64,000 nt of DNA from Brevibacillus parabrevis (GTDB lineage Bacteria; Bacillota; Bacilli; Brevibacillales; Brevibacillaceae), in assembly GCF_003710905.1 (NCBI RefSeq), contig NZ_RHHV01000017.1, positions 50,815 through 114,814 on the forward strand, given 5' to 3'. Position 1 is the stretch's first letter, and every line of letters begins with the position of its first letter. The notes beneath the pieces are model-generated. The model saw nothing but the letters and a program-made list of their open reading frames with translations, did no database searches and had not been told where the DNA came from. This document shows positions 1 to 7,053 of the stretch, one piece after another. A program made the translations under genes and the position numbers.

Positions 1-298
1 TGTGATCGCCAAAATATTGGCCATACACTTCGTTCAATTGCGCAAAGTCATTCATGTCCTTGATGAATACGGTCGCCTTCACTACATGCGAGAGGTTTCC
101 TCCTGCTTCTGCCAGAACAGCTTTGATGTTGGAGAACACCTGATGGGTTTGCTCCACAACGTCGCCTTCTACCAGTGTGCCGTCCGCACGCAGCGCGATT
201 TGGCCGGATGCAAACAGAAACGGACCTACTTTTGCAGCCTGGCTGTACGGGCCGATAGCTGCTGGAGCCTTGTCAGTTGAAACAAAAGAGATTGCCAT
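1..298 (-). CDS. ridA: RidA/YabJ family enamine/imine deaminase (3' end cut by window)
   Basis: Partial gene: the ATG at 298 is inside the window and the C-terminus runs off the left edge. The visible N-terminus (MAISFVSTDKAPAAIGPYSQA, then LFASGQIAL) is the signature of the RidA/YjgF/UK114 family. Members hydrolyse reactive enamine/imine intermediates released by PLP enzymes, as trimers in the cytoplasm. It starts 6 bp after the purR stop, the same order as purR-yabJ in B. subtilis, so co-transcription with purR is likely. Family assignment is secure; the active-site arginine lies beyond what I can check. Confidence 0.9.
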   Translation of the reverse strand, partial: MAISFVSTDKAPAAIGPYSQAAKVGPFLFASGQIALRADGTLVEGDVVEQTHQVFSNIKAVLAEAGGNLSHVVKATVFIKDMNDFAQLNEVYGQYFGDH

Positions 299-304
299 TT
301 TGAT

Positions 305-1138
305 CTACTCCCCTCTATTTTCAAAAAAACTGCCTAGCTCAATTTCAATCTGCTTGCCCTTGAAGTCGACATCTTGCAGTTTGGCAAGAGACACATACTC
401 ATCAACCAATCGCTCGGACACATCTGCTGTCGTTTCGACCAGCACGCCGCAACCAACAACAGTCGCGCGGAACTCTTGAAGCAGATCGATCATGCCGCGC
501 AGCGTGCCGCCAGCCTTCATGAAGTCGTCCACGATCAGGACGCGGGACTGCTCGGCCAAGCCGCGGCGAGCGAGAGACATCGTCTGAATCCGCTTACTGG
601 AACCGGATACGTAATTGATGCTTACCACAGAACCTTCCGTCACCTTGTTGTCGCGACGCACAATGACGACAGGCACATTCAAAAACATGGCTGTCGCGTA
701 TGCGAGAGGGATTCCTTTTGTCTCCACTGTCATGACCACATCGACGTTTTTGTCAGCGTAAGCAGTGGCAAAAAGCTTGCCGATCTTCGCCATAGTCGCC
801 GGGTTGCCGAGAATGTCGGACATGTACAGGTATCCACCTGGCAAAAGTCTTTCCGGATTGGCCAATTGCTCGATCAGTTCGCGCATGAAGTGAAGGGCCT
901 CTTCCGTTTTTACCTGGGGAATATACTTCACTCCGCCTGCCGCACCCGCCACCGTCTTGAGCTGTCCTACACCCTGGACCTCAAACGCTTCCTTGATGAT
1001 CGACAAGTCTTCACTGATGGATGATTTCGCTGCGCCGTATTGTTCCGCAAACAGAGTGAGAGGAGTCAGCGTATGGGGATGGGCAAGCAAGTGCTGCGTC
1101 ATGTCAACCAGACGCGCACTTCTGCGCAATTTCTTCAT
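305..1138 (-). CDS. purR: Purine operon repressor PurR
   Basis: 277 aa, full family length. Residues 1-74 form the winged-helix DNA-binding domain (MKKLRRSARLVDMTQHLLAH start); residues 75-275 form a phosphoribosyltransferase-like domain with the PRPP-binding loop LIVDDFMKAGGT at 201-212. Known members bind PurBoxes ahead of purine genes and are released by PRPP. The ATG at 1138 follows GGAGGAAGAGCC. It sits 55 bp downstream of ispE and immediately upstream of ridA, the standard Bacillales arrangement. Nothing is missing or unusual. Confidence 0.96.
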   Translation of the reverse strand: MKKLRRSARLVDMTQHLLAHPHTLTPLTLFAEQYGAAKSSISEDLSIIKEAFEVQGVGQLKTVAGAAGGVKYIPQVKTEEALHFMRELIEQLANPERLLPGGYLYMSDILGNPATMAKIGKLFATAYADKNVDVVMTVETKGIPLAYATAMFLNVPVVIVRRDNKVTEGSVVSINYVSGSSKRIQTMSLARRGLAEQSRVLIVDDFMKAGGTLRGMIDLLQEFRATVVGCGVLVETTADVSERLVDEYVSLAKLQDVDFKGKQIEIELGSFFENRGE

Positions 1139-1193
1139 GGCTCTTCCTCCAAAACCGAATATTATGCTGCTAATGTATCATTTTTATACGTGT

Positions 1194-2072
1194 TCATGCA
1201 AGTATTTCCCCATCTTGGGAGCCTAACATTCGGACAACAAACACATCTTTGACAAAACCTCTGAGTGCATTGTAGATCCTATGTACTTTCGCTTCCTTTT
1301 GCACGAGGGCAAACACCGTAGGACCGCTGCCGGACATCAAGACACCGTCCGCTCCGGACGCGATCATCAGCTCCTTGATTTGCCGCACTTGCGGATAAAG
1401 GGAGAGCGTGACGTTTTCCAACACATTTCCGAGCGACTGGCACATTAATGAAAAGTCTTGCTCTGAGATAGCTTGAAGCATCTGCCTGGTGTCAGGATGA
1501 TTGTCGATTTTGTCGACGCGCAAGTTCCCGTACACATCAGGAGTGGACACACCGATCGGCGGCTTGGCCAAAATCACCCAGCAAGGGGCCGGCGTTCCCA
1601 AATGCGTGATTTGCTCCCCGCGCCCTTTTGCCAGCGCAGTTCCGCCATAGACGCAAAAAGGGACGTCAGAACCGATTTCTGCGCCAATCTCCGCCAGTTC
1701 ATCCAAGCTCAATCCGAGATTCCACAGCTGGTTCAAACCGCGCAACGTCGCCGCGGCATCACTGCTGCCGCCAGCAAGTCCGGCCGCAACCGGGATTTGT
1801 TTGTCTATATACAACCGTACGCCCTGGCGCACCTGATAGCGTTCTTTTAAGAGCACTGCCGCTTTATAAGCATGATTGCGGATATCATCCGGTACGAAGC
1901 TGGCAGAGCAGTCCAGCGTAATCTCACCATCTTCGCGCAGAGTCAAGTCTACACGATCTGCCAAGTCGACGGTAGTCATCACCATTTCCACTTCGTGATA
2001 ACCGTCCGGCCGTTTGGCAAGCACATCGAGAGTCAGATTGATTTTGGCCGGAGCTTTGACCGAGATACGCAC
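1194..2072 (-). CDS. ispE: 4-(cytidine 5'-diphospho)-2-C-methyl-D-erythritol kinase
   Basis: GHMP kinase of the MEP isoprenoid pathway, which phosphorylates CDP-methylerythritol. I start it at the GTG at 2072 (MRISVKAPAKINLTLDVL, 292 aa): AGAGGTGA lies 5-6 nt upstream, and the N-terminus aligns with the B. subtilis enzyme. The GTG at 2081 lies within that ribosome-binding site. The ATP loop PVAAGLAGGSSDAA is at about residues 95-107 and KAPAKINL at 6-13. It lies between sspF and purR, as in Bacillus. Confidence 0.95.
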   Translation of the reverse strand: MRISVKAPAKINLTLDVLAKRPDGYHEVEMVMTTVDLADRVDLTLREDGEITLDCSASFVPDDIRNHAYKAAVLLKERYQVRQGVRLYIDKQIPVAAGLAGGSSDAAATLRGLNQLWNLGLSLDELAEIGAEIGSDVPFCVYGGTALAKGRGEQITHLGTPAPCWVILAKPPIGVSTPDVYGNLRVDKIDNHPDTRQMLQAISEQDFSLMCQSLGNVLENVTLSLYPQVRQIKELMIASGADGVLMSGSGPTVFALVQKEAKVHRIYNALRGFVKDVFVVRMLGSQDGEILA

Positions 2073-2215
2073 GTTGTTCACCTCTGCCTACTATACTAAA
2101 TTTCCTAGTCTCTTATTGTAGCATAGCCAATCTCTCCCCTGCCAGTTGATACCCCAAAAAGAATAGGATCGAGATCATTGCGGTTATTTCGAAAATTCAG
2201 CAGTGTTTTTCGGCA

Positions 2216-2242
2216 TGAAAAAAGCCGGGAGGTCCCGGCCTT
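2216..2242 (-). terminator. Rho-independent terminator of sspF
   Basis: On the minus strand GCCGGGA-CC-TCCCGGC is followed by TTTTTT: a 7-bp GC stem with a 2-nt loop. It lies 64 bp downstream of the sspF stop, before ispE, so sspF is probably its own transcription unit. Confidence 0.85.
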
Positions 2243-2305
2243 GTCAACGAGTTTGTATGATTGTATTCCTGAGATGGGATGTGTCCGCTCGCGTCCTGCC
2301 AGCGC

Positions 2306-2485
2306 TTATGACCGTCTGGCAGCCAGTGCTTCCTCGGCAAGCTGTACAGCTCGCTTCACCATGTTTCCCGCGTCACGCGTCGTGATGCCTCCCCAGCCCT
2401 CCGCCTTTACCGTATCGTAAAAGCCAAGCTCCTTGGCGAGTTCCATCTTGAACTGCTCTGACATCATTCCTCGTCTGCGACCCAT
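2306..2485 (-). CDS. sspF: Alpha/beta-type small acid-soluble spore protein (SspF-like)
   Basis: 59 aa. Translation begins MGRRRGMMSEQFKMELAKEL and contains the family signatures ELAKELGFYDTV and WGGITTRDAGNMVKRAV, which are the conserved SASP motifs (including the GPR-cleavage-like and DNA-binding regions). These proteins coat spore DNA in the forespore. Position between veg and ispE equals B. subtilis sspF. An unusually basic N-terminus (GRRR) is typical of the SspF branch. It has its own downstream terminator; forespore (sigma-G) expression is expected from the family, but I did not verify a promoter. Confidence 0.92.
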   Translation of the reverse strand: MGRRRGMMSEQFKMELAKELGFYDTVKAEGWGGITTRDAGNMVKRAVQLAEEALAARRS

Positions 2486-2565
2486 AGCATCCTCCCTTCC
2501 CGTTGACAGGTATAGTGTGCTCCAAGTCCAGCTTTTTCATCTTCGCGCCCAAATATTTACAACCT

Positions 2566-2611
2566 TTTGATAGCAAAAATAAAACAGTAGAACCCAAAAG
2601 GGCTCTACTGT
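2566..2611 (-). terminator. Terminator overlapping the veg stop codon
   Basis: On the minus strand, ACAGTAGAGCCC...GGGTTCTACTGT forms an 11-12 bp stem with one mismatch, followed by TTTTATTTTTG. The TAG stop of veg is within the 5' arm of the stem, so the gene ends inside its own terminator. Confidence 0.85.
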
Positions 2612-2877
2612 TGTACAAATGTGATGCGGATGTGCTCGTTATCGCGGCACACCGTCAACTCTACTGTTTCCGTCAAGATGTCGGCATAGCTGTAGGAGAC
2701 CCGCTCAAAGAGTTGATCGTCGTCAAGCTTTACCACAAACACAGATGGGTATGTTTCTTCGAGGATGCCACTTCGTTCGACGGTTTTACGGCGACCTCCA
2801 TTGGCCTTCAGAAGGATGCGTTCACCAATGTGCCCGTCTAAACTGCGTTTAATGTCAAGTAACGCGTTTCTTGCCAT
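2605..2877 (-). CDS. veg: Veg protein, biofilm/spore-outgrowth associated
   Basis: 90 aa if started at the ATG at 2877 (MARNALLDIKRSLDGHIG). AGGTGG lies 8 nt upstream; the ATG at 2889 falls directly at the Shine-Dalgarno and is unlikely to be used. Veg homologues are highly conserved small cytoplasmic proteins, abundantly transcribed, reported to stimulate biofilm formation and to be induced in outgrowth. The core GERILLKANGGRRKTVERSG is present. It sits next to sspF as in Bacillus. Confidence 0.93.
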   Translation of the reverse strand: MARNALLDIKRSLDGHIGERILLKANGGRRKTVERSGILEETYPSVFVVKLDDDQLFERVSYSYADILTETVELTVCRDNEHIRITFVQQ

Positions 2878-3044
2878 TGTTCCATCCACCTCGCTTACAT
2901 CTATTATAACAGCTCAATTATATTTTGTCAAAGAAATAAAAAATTATAGCAACCCTGTAGATATTTTGTCAACGGGGTTTTTTTCAGCAAATTAGCAGAT
3001 ATTTGTCACCTGCTCTCCAACAGTATGTCCACAATGCGCAAAAA

Positions 3045-3060
3045 CCTTGCTGTAGCAAGG
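3045..3060 (-). terminator. Small hairpin upstream of veg, possible terminator
   Basis: CCTTGC-TACA-GCAAGG followed by TTTTTGCGC on the minus strand, in the 291-bp gap between rsmA and veg (2878-3168). It lies downstream of the stronger hairpin at 3115-3158 and may be a second stop for rsmA transcription. I see no gene in this gap. Confidence 0.5.
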
Positions 3061-3114
3061 CTTGCCGATAATAGCCCGGCCTTTATTTCCCGCATTTTTC
3101 TTGCATTCATCGAC

Positions 3115-3158
3115 AAAAAACCCCCGTCTTTGGCTTTTTCCGTCCAAAAACGAGGGTA
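3115..3158 (-). terminator. Terminator of the rnmV-rsmA unit
   Basis: Minus strand: CCCTCG...CGGGGG stem with an inner TTTTTGG/CCAAAG pairing, followed by TTTTTTGTCG. It starts 10 bp after the rsmA stop. Confidence 0.8.
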
Positions 3159-3168
3159 AAAGTTTGTC

Positions 3169-4065
3169 TTATTGCCCAATAAGGCCGCGCCGCAAGCCTT
3201 CGTTGGCTAGGCGGGCGAACTCCTCGATACTGAGGGTTTCGCCGCGGCGGGTCGGTTCAATCCCGATGTCAGAAAGCATCTGTATTACTTCATCCTTCTG
3301 TGTTTTTAGAAACAGACCGTTCATCAGGTTGTTCAACAAAGTTTTGCGCCGTTGGGCGAACGAGCAGCGCACCACCCGGAAAAACACATCCTGGTCGTCC
3401 ACTTCAACTGGCGGACGATCCCTGACTTTGAGCCTGATGACGGCAGAATCGACGTTAGGACGAGGAATAAACACGCTGGCTGGAACGATCATCGCGACTT
3501 CTGTTTCCGCATAAAACTGCGCCGCGACAGAAAGAGAGCCGTAGTCTTTCGTGCCTGGCTTGGCAGCAATTCTCTCAGCCACTTCTTTTTGAATCATGAC
3601 CACGATGTTCTCCAGAGGCAGTCTCTCTTCCAGCAGCTTCATCAAAATCGGCGTCGTCACATAGTAAGGCAGATTGGCTACGACGCTCAGCTTCTCGACC
3701 CCAGCCAGCTTCTCTGTAATGAGGGAACGCAAATCAAGCTCCAGCACGTCGCCATGCACGACCTCGATATTGTCGTAGGGCGACAGCGTGTCCTGCAAAA
3801 TGGGCAAAAGCCGCTGGTCGATTTCAATCGCCATGACCTTCCCTGCTGCTCGTCCCAATTGTTCGGTCAAAGCGCCAATCCCCGGGCCGATTTCAATCGC
3901 GCCTTTTTCCTTCGTCAGATCAGCTTCGTCCACGATATTGTGCAAAATGTTGGTGTCTACGAGGAAATTTTGGCCCAAACTCTTCTTGAAGGAGAAGCCG
4001 TACTTCTCCAGGATTTCTTTTGTTCGCGTAGGTGTGGCAATATCCTTGCCTGCTGCTTGCGTCAT
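3169..4065 (-). CDS. rsmA: 16S rRNA (adenine1518-N6/adenine1519-N6)-dimethyltransferase
   Basis: 298 aa, normal length for KsgA/RsmA, which dimethylates two adjacent adenines in the 16S 3' hairpin. Motifs: GQNFL at 31-35, SAM-binding EIGPGIGALT at 58-67, EID at about 81-83, and catalytic NLPYY at 131-135. The ATG at 4065 follows GGGAGTAAGCA. The rnmV stop is 3 bp upstream, so the two are a translationally close pair, as in Bacillus (rnmV-ksgA). Confidence 0.97.
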   Translation of the reverse strand: MTQAAGKDIATPTRTKEILEKYGFSFKKSLGQNFLVDTNILHNIVDEADLTKEKGAIEIGPGIGALTEQLGRAAGKVMAIEIDQRLLPILQDTLSPYDNIEVVHGDVLELDLRSLITEKLAGVEKLSVVANLPYYVTTPILMKLLEERLPLENIVVMIQKEVAERIAAKPGTKDYGSLSVAAQFYAETEVAMIVPASVFIPRPNVDSAVIRLKVRDRPPVEVDDQDVFFRVVRCSFAQRRKTLLNNLMNGLFLKTQKDEVIQMLSDIGIEPTRRGETLSIEEFARLANEGLRRGLIGQ

Positions 4066-4068
4066 TGC

Positions 4069-4617
4069 TTACTCCCTCTCTTTATCGATGGCTTCTACAG
4101 CCGCTTTAAATTCCGCGCGAGTGATTTGAAAAGCATTCAGCCGTTGCAGCATTTGCTTGGCGTTGGCGTAACCGATCCCCAAAGCTTCCCCAAGCTTGAT
4201 TCTCCGCTCCTTGGCATCGCTTCCCGACGTGAGTCCATTTTCCAGCAAATCATCGGAGGTAATCTCTCCGGCTGTTTCCGCCATCTCTGTCCGGACTTCC
4301 GACAGCGCGCGAACAATCACTTCCGGTGTAGCGTTCTCCACCCCGATGTCGCCTTTTTTCATACCGTCCTCCTGGGTAATGAAGGCGTGCTTGCAGCCCG
4401 GTACGGAACGACTGATGATCTTGCGAATGCGCTCCCCCTGATAATCGGGGTCTGTAAAAATAATGACGCCGCGCTTCTGCTGCGCCAGCCGGATTTTTTC
4501 TATCGTTCTGGCATGGATGGCGGAACCACCCGTTTCAATCGTGTCAGCGTTCACTGCACGCTTGATGGCAGCGGTGTCGTCTCTCCCCTCCACGACGATG
4601 ACCTCTTTTATTTTCAT
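4069..4617 (-). CDS. rnmV: Ribonuclease M5 (5S rRNA maturase)
   Basis: 182 aa. N-terminal Toprim domain with VVEGRDD at 8-14 and the acidic DPDYQGERIRK motif at 56-66, followed by the M5 C-terminal region. The family cleaves precursor 5S rRNA with ribosomal protein L18. GTAGGAGTACGTC precedes the ATG. It is directly followed by rsmA. Confidence 0.95.
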   Translation of the reverse strand: MKIKEVIVVEGRDDTAAIKRAVNADTIETGGSAIHARTIEKIRLAQQKRGVIIFTDPDYQGERIRKIISRSVPGCKHAFITQEDGMKKGDIGVENATPEVIVRALSEVRTEMAETAGEITSDDLLENGLTSGSDAKERRIKLGEALGIGYANAKQMLQRLNAFQITRAEFKAAVEAIDKERE

Positions 4618-4663
4618 GACGTACTCCTACTTTCGTACAATGTCGCTTTTGCTAGTAGTGTTC

Positions 4664-4688
4664 CAAAAAAATCAGGCAAAAAGCCTGA
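4664..4688 (-). terminator. Second terminator between yabE and rnmV
   Basis: TCAGGC-TTTTT-GCCTGA followed by TTTTTTTGG on the minus strand, 106 bp beyond the yabE stop and 47 bp ahead of rnmV. With the hairpin at 4771-4793, it isolates rnmV-rsmA from yabE. Confidence 0.8.
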
Positions 4689-4761
4689 AAATGCCGAAAC
4701 GAATCCTCGCCTGAAACCGTCTAACTATCAAACAGCTTATCATGTCTATTCGCAAAACGCC

Positions 4762-4793
4762 AAAGACAAAGACAGGAGCGGTCTGCTCCTGTC
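4762..4793 (-). terminator. Terminator of yabE
   Basis: Perfect 9-bp stem GACAGGAGC-AGACC-GCTCCTGTC immediately after the yabE stop, followed by TTTGTCTTTGG on the minus strand. Confidence 0.85.
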
Positions 4794-5888
4794 CTATGGT
4801 TTCTGCGGCCCGATTATATAGACGGTTTTGTTGCGCTTGCGACCAAATTGAACGGCTTCTGGCTCTGTGCTCACAAACACGTCAATTTTTCCGCCGCGCA
4901 TGGCGCCGCCTGTGTCTTCTGCCCGGCGATACCCTACGCCCTCAATATACACCCACCAGCCATATGGAATGACTTTTGGGTCTACTGCGATCGTGTGGCC
5001 TGCCTTTGCTTTGACGCCTGTCGCCGTACGTCCATAGCCTGGCGAGCTAGGATGCTTGCCTCCCCCTGAAGGAGAATAGGCAGTCAAAGTAACCCCGTTC
5101 AGCACTTTTTTCGGCCTGAATACTTTCCCACCACGCGAGATCATTCCCGCTGAAGCGACCAAGACCCTTTGCGATGGATCGTTGTTTTGCAGCGAAGGAG
5201 CTGCTGTTCCGACGGCCACCACTTGGTCCTTCTTTGGCACAAGCACATCTCTTGCCACCAGTTCACGGGAGACCTCCTTTCCGTCTTCCATGACCAGCTT
5301 GTAGTGTGCAATTGCCTTACCCTCTTGCCCGTTTTGCAGTACACGGGACTTACCCTTGGTTAATGCCGGATCGTTCTTGCGTATTTCCTGAAAAGCAACC
5401 CGTTCCTCGACTTTGACTGTCTGCTCGACTACGCGCTTAATTGTAATCGAAGCGTCCTTCGTCAGCGAGGCGGTCAGGGCCGGCTCTACCCGGTCCTTTT
5501 CACCCAGCGCAATGCCGCTGTCCTTCAACACGCCAGCAACATCCCGACTAAGTGTCTGTATCGTTTTAGTCTGCCCGTCAACCTGGACCGGAATGGACCA
5601 GGCTGTATGTAAAGTGATCAATGCTCCGTCTGATAGCTTCGTCTCAGGTGTTGGTTGAAGGGAATCCTTTTCCGTTACCGTAATGTTTCGCTCGGTCAAG
5701 AACTGCTGTACGGTACTAGCTTTGGTAGCTACCGTCTGGCTTTCTCCGTCCAACGAAAAAGTGACCTGTTTTGGCTGGGTAGCCTGGGCAGAGAAATAGC
5801 CAACCATGGGAACGAGCACAAGAGCAAGGATGCCGAAAACGACAAGCCCCGAATGCTTATACTTTTCCCATATCGCGCGTAACTCCAT
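4794..5888 (-). CDS. yabE: YabE-like secreted cell-wall protein: DUF348 repeats, G5 and 3D domains
   Basis: 364 aa from the ATG at 5888 (AAGGAG 8 nt upstream; the GTG at 5897 lies at the Shine-Dalgarno). An N-terminal membrane segment (about residues 14-33, LVVFGILALVLVPMVGYFSA) acts as signal or anchor. DUF348 (ubiquitin-like) repeats follow, with VTFSLDGESQTVATKASTVQ at about 42-61 and a second copy after it, then a G5-type segment (about 155-235) and a C-terminal 3D domain with TAYSP, GRTATG, AVDPKVIPYG, AEDTGG and GKIDVF. 3D domains are lytic-transglycosylase-like, related to Rpf/MltA, and remodel peptidoglycan at the cell surface. A sigma-A-type promoter lies 116 bp upstream. Confidence 0.92.
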   Translation of the reverse strand: MELRAIWEKYKHSGLVVFGILALVLVPMVGYFSAQATQPKQVTFSLDGESQTVATKASTVQQFLTERNITVTEKDSLQPTPETKLSDGALITLHTAWSIPVQVDGQTKTIQTLSRDVAGVLKDSGIALGEKDRVEPALTASLTKDASITIKRVVEQTVKVEERVAFQEIRKNDPALTKGKSRVLQNGQEGKAIAHYKLVMEDGKEVSRELVARDVLVPKKDQVVAVGTAAPSLQNNDPSQRVLVASAGMISRGGKVFRPKKVLNGVTLTAYSPSGGGKHPSSPGYGRTATGVKAKAGHTIAVDPKVIPYGWWVYIEGVGYRRAEDTGGAMRGGKIDVFVSTEPEAVQFGRKRNKTVYIIGPQKP

Positions 5889-6003
5889 TTCCCACACTCC
5901 TTTTCCTAGAAAAGCACGAGGCTTCTCCTGTCTAGCCAGGTAAGGGTCGATGTAATTGCACCAATATTCTGGAAGTGGTCTGTACTTAACAAGGTCGGCT
6001 TTG

Positions 6004-6032
6004 ATTGTAAGTTACTTTTTTCCCTTTGTCAA
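6004..6032 (-). promoter_or_regulatory. Sigma-A-type promoter for yabE
   Basis: Minus strand TTGACA (6032-6027), 17-bp spacer, TACAAT (6009-6004), near-consensus. It drives a roughly 110-nt leader ahead of yabE. The rest of 5889-6198 shows no gene. Confidence 0.75.
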
Positions 6033-6198
6033 ATTTACCCTCCCCTGGCCGAAGCGATAATGCTAACAGACTAGCAAAAATCAGATGGCGAATGGTAGCA
6101 GATTTCTGTCGAGAAGCTTTGTCGGATGGACAATAATCGTTCGACACATTGTTCAAGGTATGCGCCGCAAAAAACGAGTAGAACAACAGATCGCAGCA

Positions 6199-6240
6199 CA
6201 AAAAAACGGGAAATCACGTGATATGGCGTGATCTCCCGTT
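6199..6240 (-). terminator. Terminator of the metG-tatD unit
   Basis: CGGGAGATCACG...CGTGATTTCCCG stem (12 bp, one mismatch) followed by TTTTTTTGTG on the minus strand, 16 bp after the tatD stop. Confidence 0.9.
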
Positions 6241-6255
6241 TTGGCTTGCTGTTTT

Positions 6256-7026
6256 TTACGGCTGGAGGCGAAACAGTCGTCTTGCATTTTCTGTGGTGAT
6301 TTGGGCCATTTCTTCGTAAGACAAGCCGCGAATGTTCGCCATTTCCTCGCAGACGTAACGCACGTATCCACTCTCATTTCGCTTCCCGCGGAACGGATGA
6401 GGGGTCAGGTACGGGCAGTCTGTTTCTATCAACAGCTTGTCGAGCGGTACTTGGGCTGCTACTTCTTTTGGCTGCTTCGCATTTTTAAAGGTCAGCGGGC
6501 CGCCGAATGAAATGTAAAAGTTCATGTCCAGCGCCAGCTTCGCCGTCTCCCAGCTGCCGGAGAAGCAGTGCATGATCCCTCCGACCTCTGCTGCCTTTTC
6601 TTCTTTCAGGATCGTCAAAACATCCTGGTGCGCGTCGCGATTGTGGATGATGATCGGCATGTCGAGCTTCCGCGCCAAACGAATTTGCTTGCGGAATACT
6701 TCTGCCTGCACGTCTTTTGGCGACGTATCCCAGTAATAGTCCAGGCCCATTTCGCCCAGCCCCACTACCTTCGGATCGCGGCTCAACTCCTCGATCCACT
6801 CCAAATGCTCGTCGGTCATGTCTTTGGCGTCCTGGGGATGCCAGCCGATGACTGCGTATATGAAATCGTGGTTTTTCGCCAGATCCATGCAAGTCGGGAT
6901 GGTTTCTGCGTTGAATCCGATGTTCACGATCGTGCTGACGCCGTTTTCCCGCGCGCGGGCGATGACTTCCTCGCGATCCTCATCAAATTCTTTTGCATTC
7001 AGGTGCGCATGTGTCTCAAATAGCAA
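6256..7026 (-). CDS. tatD: TatD family metal-dependent DNase/hydrolase (YabD)
   Basis: 256 aa. TTG start at 7026 with AGGAAG 8 nt upstream. TIM-barrel amidohydrolase-like metal ligands are all visible: THAHLN at 5-10, GEMGLDYY, HNRDAH, HCFSG and ETDCPYLTPHPFRGKRN. TatD proteins are Mg-dependent 3'-5' exonucleases/deoxyribonucleases, cytoplasmic, linked to DNA repair. It follows metG by 27 bp, as in Bacillus, so it is likely co-transcribed and shares the T-box. Confidence 0.94.
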   Translation of the reverse strand: MLFETHAHLNAKEFDEDREEVIARARENGVSTIVNIGFNAETIPTCMDLAKNHDFIYAVIGWHPQDAKDMTDEHLEWIEELSRDPKVVGLGEMGLDYYWDTSPKDVQAEVFRKQIRLARKLDMPIIIHNRDAHQDVLTILKEEKAAEVGGIMHCFSGSWETAKLALDMNFYISFGGPLTFKNAKQPKEVAAQVPLDKLLIETDCPYLTPHPFRGKRNESGYVRYVCEEMANIRGLSYEEMAQITTENARRLFRLQP

Positions 7027-7053
7027 AATAGGTTCTTCCTTTCCTGCCCCTCG

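Noticed and set aside
3352..4821. 489-codon plus-strand frame
   Set aside because: Antisense to rsmA, rnmV and the yabE end, crossing three genes and two terminators.
5986..6201. 71-codon minus-strand frame upstream of yabE
   Set aside because: Contains the yabE promoter and lacks a ribosome-binding site.
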